Assembly: GCF_029893585.1 (NCBI RefSeq)
Contig: NZ_JARXYX010000037.1
Coordinates: 42,848-106,847 of the forward strand
From: Streptomyces sp. LBL
GTDB taxonomy: Bacteria > Actinomycetota > Actinomycetes > Streptomycetales > Streptomycetaceae
Reading direction: 5' to 3'
Length of the DNA: 64,000 nt
The notes below the pieces were generated by a model, which did not search any database, was not told where the DNA came from, and saw only the letters and a program-made list of their open reading frames with translations. Within the stretch, counting starts at the first letter, position 1. Each line of letters begins with the position of its first letter. The translations under genes and the position numbers were made by a program. Positions 17,619 through 25,938 of the stretch are shown one piece after another.

Positions 17619-20600
17619 ATGCAGATCCGGCTGACCGTCGTAGACCCGCAGGGCCCGCCCGATCGGGCGCGGGGCCACGCCGCGAGCTGCGATGTGCTGG
17701 TCACGGCACCCGCGGGCACCGCCCTGGCCGCGGTGGCGTCGGCGCTCGCCTCGGCGGTCTCCGCAGGCGACAGCCCGCTCGTGTTGTACGCCGGCGGGGA
17801 GCGGCTCGACGCCCAGCGCTGCACCCTGGGCGAGCCCCCGCTGATCGACGGCGCCGTGCTGTCCCTGGGCACCCCGGGCGAGCCGGAGGCCCACCCCGAG
17901 CTGGACGACGCCCCGACCCAGCTCCAGGTCATCGCCGGCCCGGACGCGGGCGGGGTCCATCTGCTGCACGGCGGCCAGATCCACCTCGGCCGCTCCGCCG
18001 ACGCCGACGTCCCGCTCGACGATCCGGACGTTTCCCGGCTGCACTGCGCGGTGACGGTCGCCGCCGACGGCCGGGTCTCGGTCGCCGACCTCAACTCCAC
18101 GAACGGCACCACGCTGGACGGCACCCGCGTGAGTACCCGCCCGGTCCGCTTCGCCCCGGGCGCCCTGCTGCGGCTCGGTGAGTCGGCCCTGCGGCTGGCT
18201 CCGGCCGGCGGCCCGGGGGCCCGGGTGCGGACGGCTCCGGACGGCGAGGGGCACGTGCGCGTGCCGACCGCCGACGGTACGGGGGACGACCCGGCTCCGG
18301 GATCCGGGTCCGAGGGCGGCCCCGCCCCCTCCGGCCGGACTCATCACGCGTACGGCTCGGCGGGCCGGAGGGCCTCGACACGCGCCTCGGGCGCCCAGGG
18401 CAACGGCCCCGTCGAACCACCGCCGGTCGCACCCGACGAGGGCGGGGCCCCGCACATCGGGGCCAGGGGTGCGCGGCCGTACGGCCGGACGAGCGCCGTC
18501 CCGCGGGACGGCTCCGGCGCGGGGCCCGGCGACAGCGGCGCGACCCACGCCGGGCGGTTCGGGGTGGGTGGCGTGGACGGCACCTCGGTACCCGGAGACC
18601 TCGGACAGACCCGCGGCGGTGCGTCCGGGGCCGACCACCCGCCCCGGGGTGTCTCCGGAGACTTCGGACAGCCCCCTGTGGAGTCGCCGCCCGGGGCGGA
18701 TCCCTACGGCATCCGCGCGGGCCACGACCACGGAACCACCCGGGGACACGGGCGGGAACACGACCAGGGACACGGCCGGGACGACGGGTACAGCACGACG
18801 GACGACGGGTACAGCACGACGGACGACGGCACGGACCCCGCGGCCGCCGCCGAAGCCGGCCGCCGCAAGGGAACCCCTCTCCGGGGCACCGACGTCCCGC
18901 AGGGCCTGCGCAGACGCGGCGGCCTCTCGGCCTGGGCGCGTCGGCTGACCGGAGGACGCGGCGACCAGGACCCGACCGCGCGCGGGGTGTACGACGACGA
19001 CGCCGAGGACACCGCCTCTCCCCCGGCGGAGCCCGAGCTCCTCGCCCCGCACTCCCAGGCCCCCGAGACCTGGCCGGACCCGGCGGCCCTGCTGCTCACC
19101 GCCCTGGGCCCCGGACCGCGCCTGTGGGAGCGCGGCCCCGGCCACCCGGAGGCGCTCACGGTCCGGTTGGGCACGGCGGACCGGGCGGCGCCCGACGGCT
19201 CGGGGCTGCTGCCCCTGGTGCCGGTGACCACCGATCTGCGCGAGGTCGGGGCGCTCGGGCTGGCGGGTCCGCGCGCGCGGCTCGCGGGGCTGGCCCGCGC
19301 GGTCGTCGCCCAGCTCGCCGCGCTGCACTCCCCCGAGACCCTCGAAATCGTCCTGATCAGCACGGACCGCTCCCGCCCCGTACAGGAGCGCACCGCCGAG
19401 TGGTCCTGGCTGGGCTGGCTCCCCCATACCCGCCCGGGACACGGCCAGGACTGCCGCCTCCTCCTCGCCTACGACCGCGAACAGGCCACCGCCCGCACCG
19501 ACGAACTCCTCCGCCGCCTGGAGGACCACCTGGCGGAGGCGGGGTCCGGAACGCGGACGGCGCTCACCGCCGGCGCGGCCTCGGGGGCGGGCAGGCGCCC
19601 GTCCTGGGCCCGGGACGACGCCGGGGCGGACGCGAACGGCGAGGCGGGCGGCTTCCCCGGCCCGTACACCGTGGTCGTCGTGGACGGCGATCCCGGCGGC
19701 GCCGCCGTGCGGGAAGCGGTGGCTCGGCTGGCGCTCGAAGGCCCCCGGGCCGGGATCCACGTCGTGTGCCTCGCCGAGACGGCACCCGCGTCGCCCGCGT
19801 CCCCGGTGACGGAGACGTACGGGGCGGCCTGCGCGGCGGCCCCGGCGTTCCGGGACTGCGGTGCCGTCGCCCTGCTGAGCGGGGATGTGGCCACGGCCCT
19901 GCGGCTGATGCGGGTGGCGCGGACGGGGACGGAGCCTGCCGGCGCCGGGCGTGACACGTCCCGGACGGGCGCGGGACCGGACCGCTCTCGGACAGGAACG
20001 CCGGCAGACGCACCCGCCGCCCACGCCGACACCGGTCCCGGCCTCGCGGGACACGGTCCCGGCCCCACGGGACACGGTCCCGGCCCCACGGGACACGGCC
20101 CGGGCCTCGCAGGACACGACCCCGCGGTCGTCGGCGCCCCGGGAACCCACCCCCCGACACACGGCCCCATACCCCCCGGCACCGTCGCCGCCGTGGACGC
20201 CGTCTCGCTCGCCTGGGCCGAGCGGTTCGCGCGGGCGTTGGCGCCGTTGCGGGCGGAGGGCACCGCCGGTGGGCGGCACCCGAGAGTGTCGGCCCCGCTG
20301 CCCCGGACGGCCCGGCTGCTGGACGAGTTGGGGCTGGCCCGGGCCACCCCGGCGTCCCTGATGACGCGGTGGGCGGACGCGGCCGACGACACGGAGTCGC
20401 TCGGCGGACGGGCCTGGGCGGTGCTCGGTGCCGGACCACGCGGCCCGATCTGCGCGGACCTCGCGGCCGAGGGCCCGCACCTGCTGATCGAGGGACCGCC
20501 GGGCAGCGGACGTACGGAGCTGCTGCGGGCGGTGGTCGCCTCTCTCGCCGCCGCCGAGCGCCCCGACCGGCTGAGCATGGTCCTCATCGACGGCCGGGAC

Positions 20601-21563
20601 AGCGTGGGCACGGACGGCGGCGGCCACGGCGAAGGCCTGCGGGTCTGTACGGACGTACCGCATGTCACCACCCATCTGACCGCCAACGACCCCGTGCGCA
20701 TGCGGGAGTTCGCGCAGTCCCTGAGCGCCGAGCTGAAGCGGCGCGCGGAGTTGCTCGGTCGGTCCGGCTTCGCCGAGTGGCACACCGGCCGCGAGTTGTC
20801 GGGCCGCCTGATAACTCAGCGCACCCCGACGGCCCGCGGCACGACCGCGGCCGGGACGGACACGAAGGCCGCACCCGGGACCTGCGCCAAGAACGGCACC
20901 GCCACAAACCCCGACCCGGCCCCCAACCGCAACCCCACCTCCGCCTCCGCCTCCGCCTCCGACGATCACAACGGTGACCTCGACAGCGTGCCCAATCCCA
21001 CCCTGCGGCTGCGCCCGGCGGCCGCTCGTCGTCGGCCGGAGGTGGCCCCGCCCCTGCCTCGGCTCGTGGTCGTCGTCGACGACCTGGACCTGCTGGTCTC
21101 CCCGGCGCTGGGGTCGCGGGGCAGGCCCGCGGCCGGGTCGGTGATACGCGCGCTGGAGGCGGTGGCCCGGGAGGGCGAACGGCTCGGCGTGCACCTGGTG
21201 TCCGCGGCCGGCGTCGACGGTCGTACGGCCCAGTCCGAGCCGGCGAGAAGGGCCACCCTGCACGTCACCCTCGACGCCCCGGCCTCCGGCCCGGACGAAC
21301 CGGCACCCGGGCGTGGCCGCCTGACCTGGTCCGACGGACGGACGACCGTCTTCCAGGCCGGCCGGGTCACGGGCCGTATCCCCCGCACGGCGACCCTGCG
21401 CCCCACGGTCGCCCTCCTGGAGTGGGAACGCATGGGAGACCCCCCGGCCCGCCGCCCCGTCCGCGAACTGGGCAACGGTCCGACGGACCTGGCCCTCCTG
21501 GCCAGTGCCCTGGAGCGAGCGGCAAGAGAAGTCTCGGCAACGGCGGTTCCGTCGCTCCTGTGA
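17619..21563 (+). CDS. FHA domain protein with C-terminal FtsK/SpoIIIE-like ATPase domain
   Basis: 1314 residues from the ATG at 17619 (MQIRLTVVDPQGPP); the frame stays open to 17430, so an earlier start is possible. Residues about 1-85 look like a ubiquitin-like or YukD-type region. An FHA domain covers about 101-192, with the phosphothreonine-binding residues Gly-Arg 124-125, Ser 139, Arg 140, His 142 and Asn-Gly 162-163. A long low-complexity linker contains in-frame 7-residue repeats. The FtsK-like domain starts near 930: its P-loop reads GPPGSGRT (959-966) with Arg 965 where Lys is expected, and the Walker B-like strand is LVVVVDDLD near 1150. Divergent from pkaA, hence a plausible reader of kinase output. 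Confidence 0.87.
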   Translation: MQIRLTVVDPQGPPDRARGHAASCDVLVTAPAGTALAAVASALASAVSAGDSPLVLYAGGERLDAQRCTLGEPPLIDGAVLSLGTPGEPEAHPELDDAPTQLQVIAGPDAGGVHLLHGGQIHLGRSADADVPLDDPDVSRLHCAVTVAADGRVSVADLNSTNGTTLDGTRVSTRPVRFAPGALLRLGESALRLAPAGGPGARVRTAPDGEGHVRVPTADGTGDDPAPGSGSEGGPAPSGRTHHAYGSAGRRASTRASGAQGNGPVEPPPVAPDEGGAPHIGARGARPYGRTSAVPRDGSGAGPGDSGATHAGRFGVGGVDGTSVPGDLGQTRGGASGADHPPRGVSGDFGQPPVESPPGADPYGIRAGHDHGTTRGHGREHDQGHGRDDGYSTTDDGYSTTDDGTDPAAAAEAGRRKGTPLRGTDVPQGLRRRGGLSAWARRLTGGRGDQDPTARGVYDDDAEDTASPPAEPELLAPHSQAPETWPDPAALLLTALGPGPRLWERGPGHPEALTVRLGTADRAAPDGSGLLPLVPVTTDLREVGALGLAGPRARLAGLARAVVAQLAALHSPETLEIVLISTDRSRPVQERTAEWSWLGWLPHTRPGHGQDCRLLLAYDREQATARTDELLRRLEDHLAEAGSGTRTALTAGAASGAGRRPSWARDDAGADANGEAGGFPGPYTVVVVDGDPGGAAVREAVARLALEGPRAGIHVVCLAETAPASPASPVTETYGAACAAAPAFRDCGAVALLSGDVATALRLMRVARTGTEPAGAGRDTSRTGAGPDRSRTGTPADAPAAHADTGPGLAGHGPGPTGHGPGPTGHGPGLAGHDPAVVGAPGTHPPTHGPIPPGTVAAVDAVSLAWAERFARALAPLRAEGTAGGRHPRVSAPLPRTARLLDELGLARATPASLMTRWADAADDTESLGGRAWAVLGAGPRGPICADLAAEGPHLLIEGPPGSGRTELLRAVVASLAAAERPDRLSMVLIDGRDSVGTDGGGHGEGLRVCTDVPHVTTHLTANDPVRMREFAQSLSAELKRRAELLGRSGFAEWHTGRELSGRLITQRTPTARGTTAAGTDTKAAPGTCAKNGTATNPDPAPNRNPTSASASASDDHNGDLDSVPNPTLRLRPAAARRRPEVAPPLPRLVVVVDDLDLLVSPALGSRGRPAAGSVIRALEAVAREGERLGVHLVSAAGVDGRTAQSEPARRATLHVTLDAPASGPDEPAPGRGRLTWSDGRTTVFQAGRVTGRIPRTATLRPTVALLEWERMGDPPARRPVRELGNGPTDLALLASALERAAREVSATAVPSLL
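18780..18821 (+). repeat. 21-bp tandem repeat in the FHA gene linker
   Basis: Two identical 21-bp units starting gacgacgggtac, encoding DDGYSTT twice. In frame and within the low-complexity linker. Confidence 0.9.
20048..20110 (+). repeat. Second 21-bp tandem repeat in the FHA gene
   Basis: Three 21-bp units starting gggacacgg at 20048, 20069 and 20090 encode GHGPGPT-type heptapeptides. A degenerate unit precedes them. Confidence 0.9.
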
Positions 21564-21564
21564 C

Positions 21565-21767
21565 CGATCTGCCGAAGCGCCGTCGCCCCGGCTGCCGTAG
21601 CCGCCGTCCCGGAGCGGCGGTTGGACCGGCACCGAACTGCTGTCGCGCCGTCACCGAGCTGCCGTAGCCGCCGAGGCCGCCGTAACCAAGCTGCTGTTAC
21701 GCCGTCACCGCACCGCCGTAGCCGCCTAACCAAGCTGCTGTTACGCCGTCACCGCACCGCCGTAGCC
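21565..21767. repeat. Degenerate tandem array, period 44 bp
   Basis: Two nearly identical 44-bp units start at 21683 and 21727 (taaccaagctgctgttacgc). Two more divergent copies precede them, all ending in a variant of gccgtagccgcc. The array begins at the stop codon of the FHA gene. Confidence 0.75.
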
Positions 21768-22008
21768 CCCGCTACCCGAGCGGCCGTCAATTCTGACTCG
21801 GACAAGCTCAATTGGGCCCGTCCGGCAGAGGAGGACGAGGCGTTCAGGCCGATTGCGGGTGCCTCCGGGAGCCGGCGGCCCCCCGGTTGACACGAGCCGC
21901 ACCCACCCCGCACCTGGTCACGACGGCATTACGATCTTCCGCTGGACACCGGATGCCATCTTGCCGCCTCCAACTCCCGGGCGTAGACCAGACCGCACGG
22001 GACAGCGC

Positions 22009-22020
22009 TCGAACGTTCGA
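22009..22020. promoter_or_regulatory. Candidate operator upstream of the second ABC importer
   Basis: The perfect 12-bp palindrome tcgaacgttcga lies 24 bp before the start codon of the binding protein, a position suited to a repressor. No regulator gene is adjacent. Confidence 0.4.
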
Positions 22021-22044
22021 CGAGGCACCAAGAACGGGGCAGTG

Positions 22045-23439
22045 ATGCACAGCAGGAGAATCACCATCCGGGCACATCGGAGCAGGGCCGCGAAAACCGC
22101 AGCCACAGTCGTCGCGGGAGCCCTCGCGCTCACGCTCACCGGCTGCGGAGGCGGCGACGACGGCGACAAGGGCGACGGAAAATCGGGCGGCGGCGCCACC
22201 GAGAGCGGCAGCTCCCTCCAGCTCCCCAAGCTCGACGGCCAGACCCTGGAGGTCGCAGCCGTCTGGACCGGACCCGAGCAGGAGAACTTCACCAAGGTCC
22301 TGAAGGAGTTCGAGAAGCGCACCGGCGCCAAGGTCGACTTCGTACCGACCGGCAACAACACCTCCACGTTCCTCGGTACCAAGATCCAAGGCGGTCAGCC
22401 GCCGGACGTGGCGTTCCTGCCGCAGGTCGGCGTGCTGCACCAGTTCGCGCAGAAGGGCTGGATCAAGCCCCTCGGCGCCGAGGCACAGGCCCAGCTGGAC
22501 AAGAACTTCTCCAAGGGCTGGAAGGACCTGGGGGCCTACCAGGGCAAGCAGTACGGCATCTACGCGAAGGCCGCGAACAAGTCTCTGGTCTGGTACAACA
22601 CGGCCGCCTTCGAGGCCGCGGGGATCACGGACCCGCCGAAGACGTGGAAGGACTTCATGTCCACCGCGCAGACGCTGTCCGACGCCGGCTCCCCGGCCGT
22701 CTCCATCGGCGGCGCGGACGGCTGGACGCTGACGGACTGGTTCGAGAACGTCTACCTCTCCCAGGCCGGCCCGGAGAAGTACGACCAGTTGGCCAAGCAC
22801 GAGATCAAGTGGACGGACCCGTCCGTCAAGCAGGCGCTCACGACGCTCGCCGAGCTGTGGGGCAAGGACACCCTGATCGCGGGCGGCCGCAAGGGCGCGC
22901 TGGCGACGGAGTTCCCGAAGTCGGTCGTCCAGGCCTTCTCCGGTGACACTCCGGCCGCGATGGTCTTCGAGGGCGACTTCGTCGCCGCGAACATCAACGC
23001 CGACACCAAGGCGAAGATGGGCACGGACGCCAAGGTCTTCCCGTTCCCGGCGGTCGGCGCCGACTCCCCGGTGGTCAGCGGCGGTGACGTGGCCGTGGCC
23101 CTGAAGGACGGCAAGGGCCCCCAGGCGCTGCTGACGTTCCTGGGCTCGACCGACGCGGCCGAGATCTGGGCGGCGCAGGGCGGCATCCTCTCCCCGAACA
23201 AGGAGATGGACCCGAACACGTACAAGGACGACGTGACCCGGGGCATCGCCAAGGCGCTGATCGACGCGGGCGACAACTTCCGTTTCGACATGTCCGACCA
23301 GGCACCGGCGGCGTTCGGCGGCACCCAGGGCATCGGCGAGTGGAAGGACCTGCAGGACTTCCTGAAGAATCCGGGGGACGTGGCCGGCGCCCAGCAGAAG
23401 CTGGAGGCCGACGCGGCCAAGGCCTACAAGAACGGCTGA
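22045..23439 (+). CDS. ABC sugar transporter solute-binding lipoprotein
   Basis: 464 residues. A basic N-terminus and hydrophobic stretch end in the lipobox LTGC (Cys about 34) followed by GGGDDGDKGDGK, so it is a lipid-anchored binding protein. The mature part fits family 1 binding proteins: VWTGPEQENFTKVL, FVPTGNNTSTFL, PDVAFLPQVGVL, KSLVWYNTAAFEAAG. The DNA just upstream is open in frame, but ATG 22045 is chosen because it starts the signal peptide. First gene of a three-gene importer. The substrate is unknown; the family suggests oligosaccharides. Confidence 0.93.
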   Translation: MHSRRITIRAHRSRAAKTAATVVAGALALTLTGCGGGDDGDKGDGKSGGGATESGSSLQLPKLDGQTLEVAAVWTGPEQENFTKVLKEFEKRTGAKVDFVPTGNNTSTFLGTKIQGGQPPDVAFLPQVGVLHQFAQKGWIKPLGAEAQAQLDKNFSKGWKDLGAYQGKQYGIYAKAANKSLVWYNTAAFEAAGITDPPKTWKDFMSTAQTLSDAGSPAVSIGGADGWTLTDWFENVYLSQAGPEKYDQLAKHEIKWTDPSVKQALTTLAELWGKDTLIAGGRKGALATEFPKSVVQAFSGDTPAAMVFEGDFVAANINADTKAKMGTDAKVFPFPAVGADSPVVSGGDVAVALKDGKGPQALLTFLGSTDAAEIWAAQGGILSPNKEMDPNTYKDDVTRGIAKALIDAGDNFRFDMSDQAPAAFGGTQGIGEWKDLQDFLKNPGDVAGAQQKLEADAAKAYKNG

Positions 23440-23445
23440 CGGTTC

Positions 23446-24801
23446 ATGTCGTCCGCCGTGGCGAAGACGGCGGAGGGCGCCGGCGCGATGCCGACGCCCT
23501 CCGCCGCACCGCGTAAGAGCGTGACGAGGAGCCGGTGGTGGGTGGCGCTGCTGTTCCTGCTGCCCGCCCTGGTCCTCCTCGGCGCGCTCGTGGTCTACCC
23601 GATCGGGTACTCGATCTGGCGCAGCCTCTACGACGCCGACGGTTCCGGGTTCGTCGGCCTGGACAACTACGTCGACATCTTCACCACCGACTCGACACTC
23701 ACCGCGGTCCGCAACACCGCGATCTGGGTCGCGGTCGCCCCGGCCCTGGTCACCGCGTTGGGGCTGATCTTCGCGGTGCTGACCGAACGGGTGCGCTGGG
23801 GAACGGCGTTCAAACTGGTCGTCTTCATGCCGATGGCGATCTCCATGCTGGCCGCGGGCATCATCTTCCGGCTGGTGTACGAGCAGGACCCGGGACAGGG
23901 CGCGGCGAACGCGGTCGCGAAGTCGATCCACGACACGTTCGTGTCGTCGTCGGTCTATCCGAAGGCCCGTCCGAACGTCGCGGCGAGCGACCTGAAGCCG
24001 TCCGGTGGCGGGTCGTTCACCACGACCGGCGCGGTGAAGGCGGGCACCCCGGCTCTGCTGCCTCTCGTGGGCATCGCTCCGAACAAGCTCCCGGGCAGCC
24101 CCGAGAACGCCAGGGCAGCGAGCGGCTCCGGTGTCACCGGCACCGTCTGGCTGGACTTCAAGCTGGGCGGCGGCGGGACGAAGGGGCAGGTCGACGCGGG
24201 TGAGAAGGCGCTGAAGGCCGTCACGGTGGAGGCGGTGAAGGACGGCAAGGTGGTCGCCTCCGCCAAGACCGGCGCCGACGGCACCTTCCGCCTCCCCCAG
24301 GACGCCGACGGCGCCCGACTCCGGCTGCCGGGCTCCAACTTCGCGGCGCCGTACAACGGCATCGACTGGCTGGGCCCGACGCTGGTCACCCCGTCCATCA
24401 TCGCCAGCTACGTGTGGATGTGGGCGGGCTTCTCGATGGTGCTGATCGCGGCCGGGCTCGCGGGCGTGGACCGCAATCTGCTGGAGGCGGCCCGGGTGGA
24501 CGGCGCCAACGAGTGGCAGGTGTTCCGCCGGATCACCGTGCCCATGCTGGCGCCGGTCCTGGTCGTCGTCCTCGTCACACTGATGATCAACGTGATGAAG
24601 GTGTTCGACCTCGTGTACATCATCGCCCCGCAGCCCAGCCAGGACGATGCCAACGTGCTGGCACTGCAGTTGTTCCTGTCGTCGTTCGGCGGGGGCGGCA
24701 ACTACGGCGTGGGCAGCGCGATCGGTGTGATCCTGCTGCTGCTCGTCCTTCCGGTGATGTACGTGAACATCCGCCGGTTGCGGAAGGAGCGTCAGCGGTG
24801 A
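23446..24801 (+). CDS. Carbohydrate ABC permease with an inserted extracytoplasmic domain
   Basis: 451 residues, about 140 longer than a usual MalF-type permease. Core membrane segments 1-3 are in residues about 31-145 and segments 4-6 after about 312. The EAA loop is LLEAARVDGANEWQVFRR (345-362). Between segments 3 and 4 about 150 residues are inserted. Residues about 229-295 of the insert (TGTVWLDF, then VTVEAVKDGKVVASAKTG and DGTFRLP) resemble a carboxypeptidase-regulatory/SdrB-like beta-sandwich. E. coli MalF also has an extra periplasmic domain, but at a different loop. Alternative start: ATG 23488 after ggaggg. Confidence 0.9.
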   Translation: MSSAVAKTAEGAGAMPTPSAAPRKSVTRSRWWVALLFLLPALVLLGALVVYPIGYSIWRSLYDADGSGFVGLDNYVDIFTTDSTLTAVRNTAIWVAVAPALVTALGLIFAVLTERVRWGTAFKLVVFMPMAISMLAAGIIFRLVYEQDPGQGAANAVAKSIHDTFVSSSVYPKARPNVAASDLKPSGGGSFTTTGAVKAGTPALLPLVGIAPNKLPGSPENARAASGSGVTGTVWLDFKLGGGGTKGQVDAGEKALKAVTVEAVKDGKVVASAKTGADGTFRLPQDADGARLRLPGSNFAAPYNGIDWLGPTLVTPSIIASYVWMWAGFSMVLIAAGLAGVDRNLLEAARVDGANEWQVFRRITVPMLAPVLVVVLVTLMINVMKVFDLVYIIAPQPSQDDANVLALQLFLSSFGGGGNYGVGSAIGVILLLLVLPVMYVNIRRLRKERQR

Positions 24802-25679
24802 CCACTCTCGAAACGTCCGTGCGCGCCCGGCGTTCCCTCGCCGCGCGGGTGGCGAGCGGTGCGGCGGGCGGGGTGATGCGGGTCTTTCTGATCCTCGTCG
24901 CCGTGTTCTGGCTGGTGCCGACGTTCGGCCTGCTGGTGTCGTCGTTGCGCGAGCCGACCGACATCGCCTCCTCGGGCTGGTGGAAGGTGTTCACCGCGCC
25001 CGGCCAGCTGACCGCCAAGAGCTACCAGACGCTGCTGGAGAACGACGCGATCACCAGCTCGCTGTTCAACACCATCTGGATCACCGTGCCGGCGACGCTG
25101 CTGGTGGTGCTGATCGGCGCGATGGGCGGATACGCCTTCGCGTGGATGGACTTCAAGGGCCGCGACTGGTGGTTCCTGGTGGTCGTAGCGCTGCTCGTGG
25201 TCCCGGTGCAGGTGGCGCTGATCCCGTTGTCGGATCTGTTCGGCAAGATCGGAATCTTCGGCGACATCATCGGCGTGGTGCTCTTCCACGTCGGCTTCGG
25301 ACTGCCGTTCGCCATCTTCCTGTTGCGTAACTTCTTCGCGGAGATCCCCCGGGAGCTCCTGGAGGCGGCGCGGCTGGACGGCGCGGGCGAGATCAGGCTC
25401 TTCGCCACGGTGGTGATGCCGCTCGCGGCCCCCGCCCTGGCGTCCCTGGGGATCTTCCAGTTCCTGTGGGTGTGGAACGACATGCTGGTGGCGCTGGTGT
25501 TCTCCAATGCGGAGTCGCAGCCGCTGACGGTGGCGCTGCAGCAGCAGGTACGGCAGTTCGGCAGCAACATCGAGATCCTGGCGCCCGGCGCGTTCATCTC
25601 GATGGTGATCCCGCTGGCCGTGTTCTTCGCGTTCCAGCGGCAGTTCGTGTCCGGCGTGATGGCAGGCGCGGTCAAGTAG
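24798..25679 (+). CDS. Carbohydrate ABC permease, MalG type
   Basis: 293 residues from GTG 24798, overlapping the previous stop (GTGA) and preceded by ggaagga. About six membrane segments. The EAA motif reads LLEAARLDGAGEIRLFATVVMP. Ends VSGVMAGAVK as usual. Partner of the permease at 23446. No ATPase gene follows, again pointing to a shared MsiK-like ATPase (inference). Confidence 0.93.
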   Translation: MTTLETSVRARRSLAARVASGAAGGVMRVFLILVAVFWLVPTFGLLVSSLREPTDIASSGWWKVFTAPGQLTAKSYQTLLENDAITSSLFNTIWITVPATLLVVLIGAMGGYAFAWMDFKGRDWWFLVVVALLVVPVQVALIPLSDLFGKIGIFGDIIGVVLFHVGFGLPFAIFLLRNFFAEIPRELLEAARLDGAGEIRLFATVVMPLAAPALASLGIFQFLWVWNDMLVALVFSNAESQPLTVALQQQVRQFGSNIEILAPGAFISMVIPLAVFFAFQRQFVSGVMAGAVK

Positions 25680-25706
25680 CCCGCACGGCAAGCGAATTCG
25701 GAAGGA

Positions 25707-25728
25707 GGCGGGCCGTCACCGGCCCGCC
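25707..25728 (+). terminator. Terminator of the second ABC importer operon
   Basis: A 9-bp perfect stem (ggcgggccg/cggcccgcc) with a tcac loop and a short tt after it, 28 bp beyond the last permease stop. Confidence 0.7.
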
Positions 25729-25737
25729 TTCGGACGG

Positions 25738-25840
25738 TCACGGATGTTGACGGACGTTACCGGACATTGCCGGACGGTCGCTGACGTTGCCGTACGGTCA
25801 CGGGCGGTGCCGTACATTCACGGACGTTGTCGCATGTCCA
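25738..25840. repeat. Degenerate short repeats
   Basis: At least six imperfect copies of a 13-17 bp unit like acggacgttgccggac or acggtcacgg follow one another. Low-complexity intergenic DNA between the transporter terminator and the remnant gene. Confidence 0.6.
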
Positions 25841-25938
25841 CTGGCAGTCCCCCGTATGCAGCACACACCGTAACCGGGTCATTCCATCGGCTGTTTCCGG
25901 GCAGAACGCCCGCGCTCGCGTCGACCCATGGATGTGCC

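Larger units (their letters stand above)
21564..22044. other. Intergenic region with degenerate repeats and the promoter of the ABC operon
   Basis: 481 bp. The left half is a degenerate 44-bp repeat array. The right half should contain the promoter of the downstream importer operon and includes a perfect palindrome at 22009-22020. No gene seen. Confidence 0.6.

Noticed and set aside
17574..21632. Minus-strand open frame of 1352 codons opposite the FHA gene
   Set aside because: Its translation is Arg/Gly/Ala-rich without motifs, while the plus strand encodes clear FHA and FtsK-like domains.
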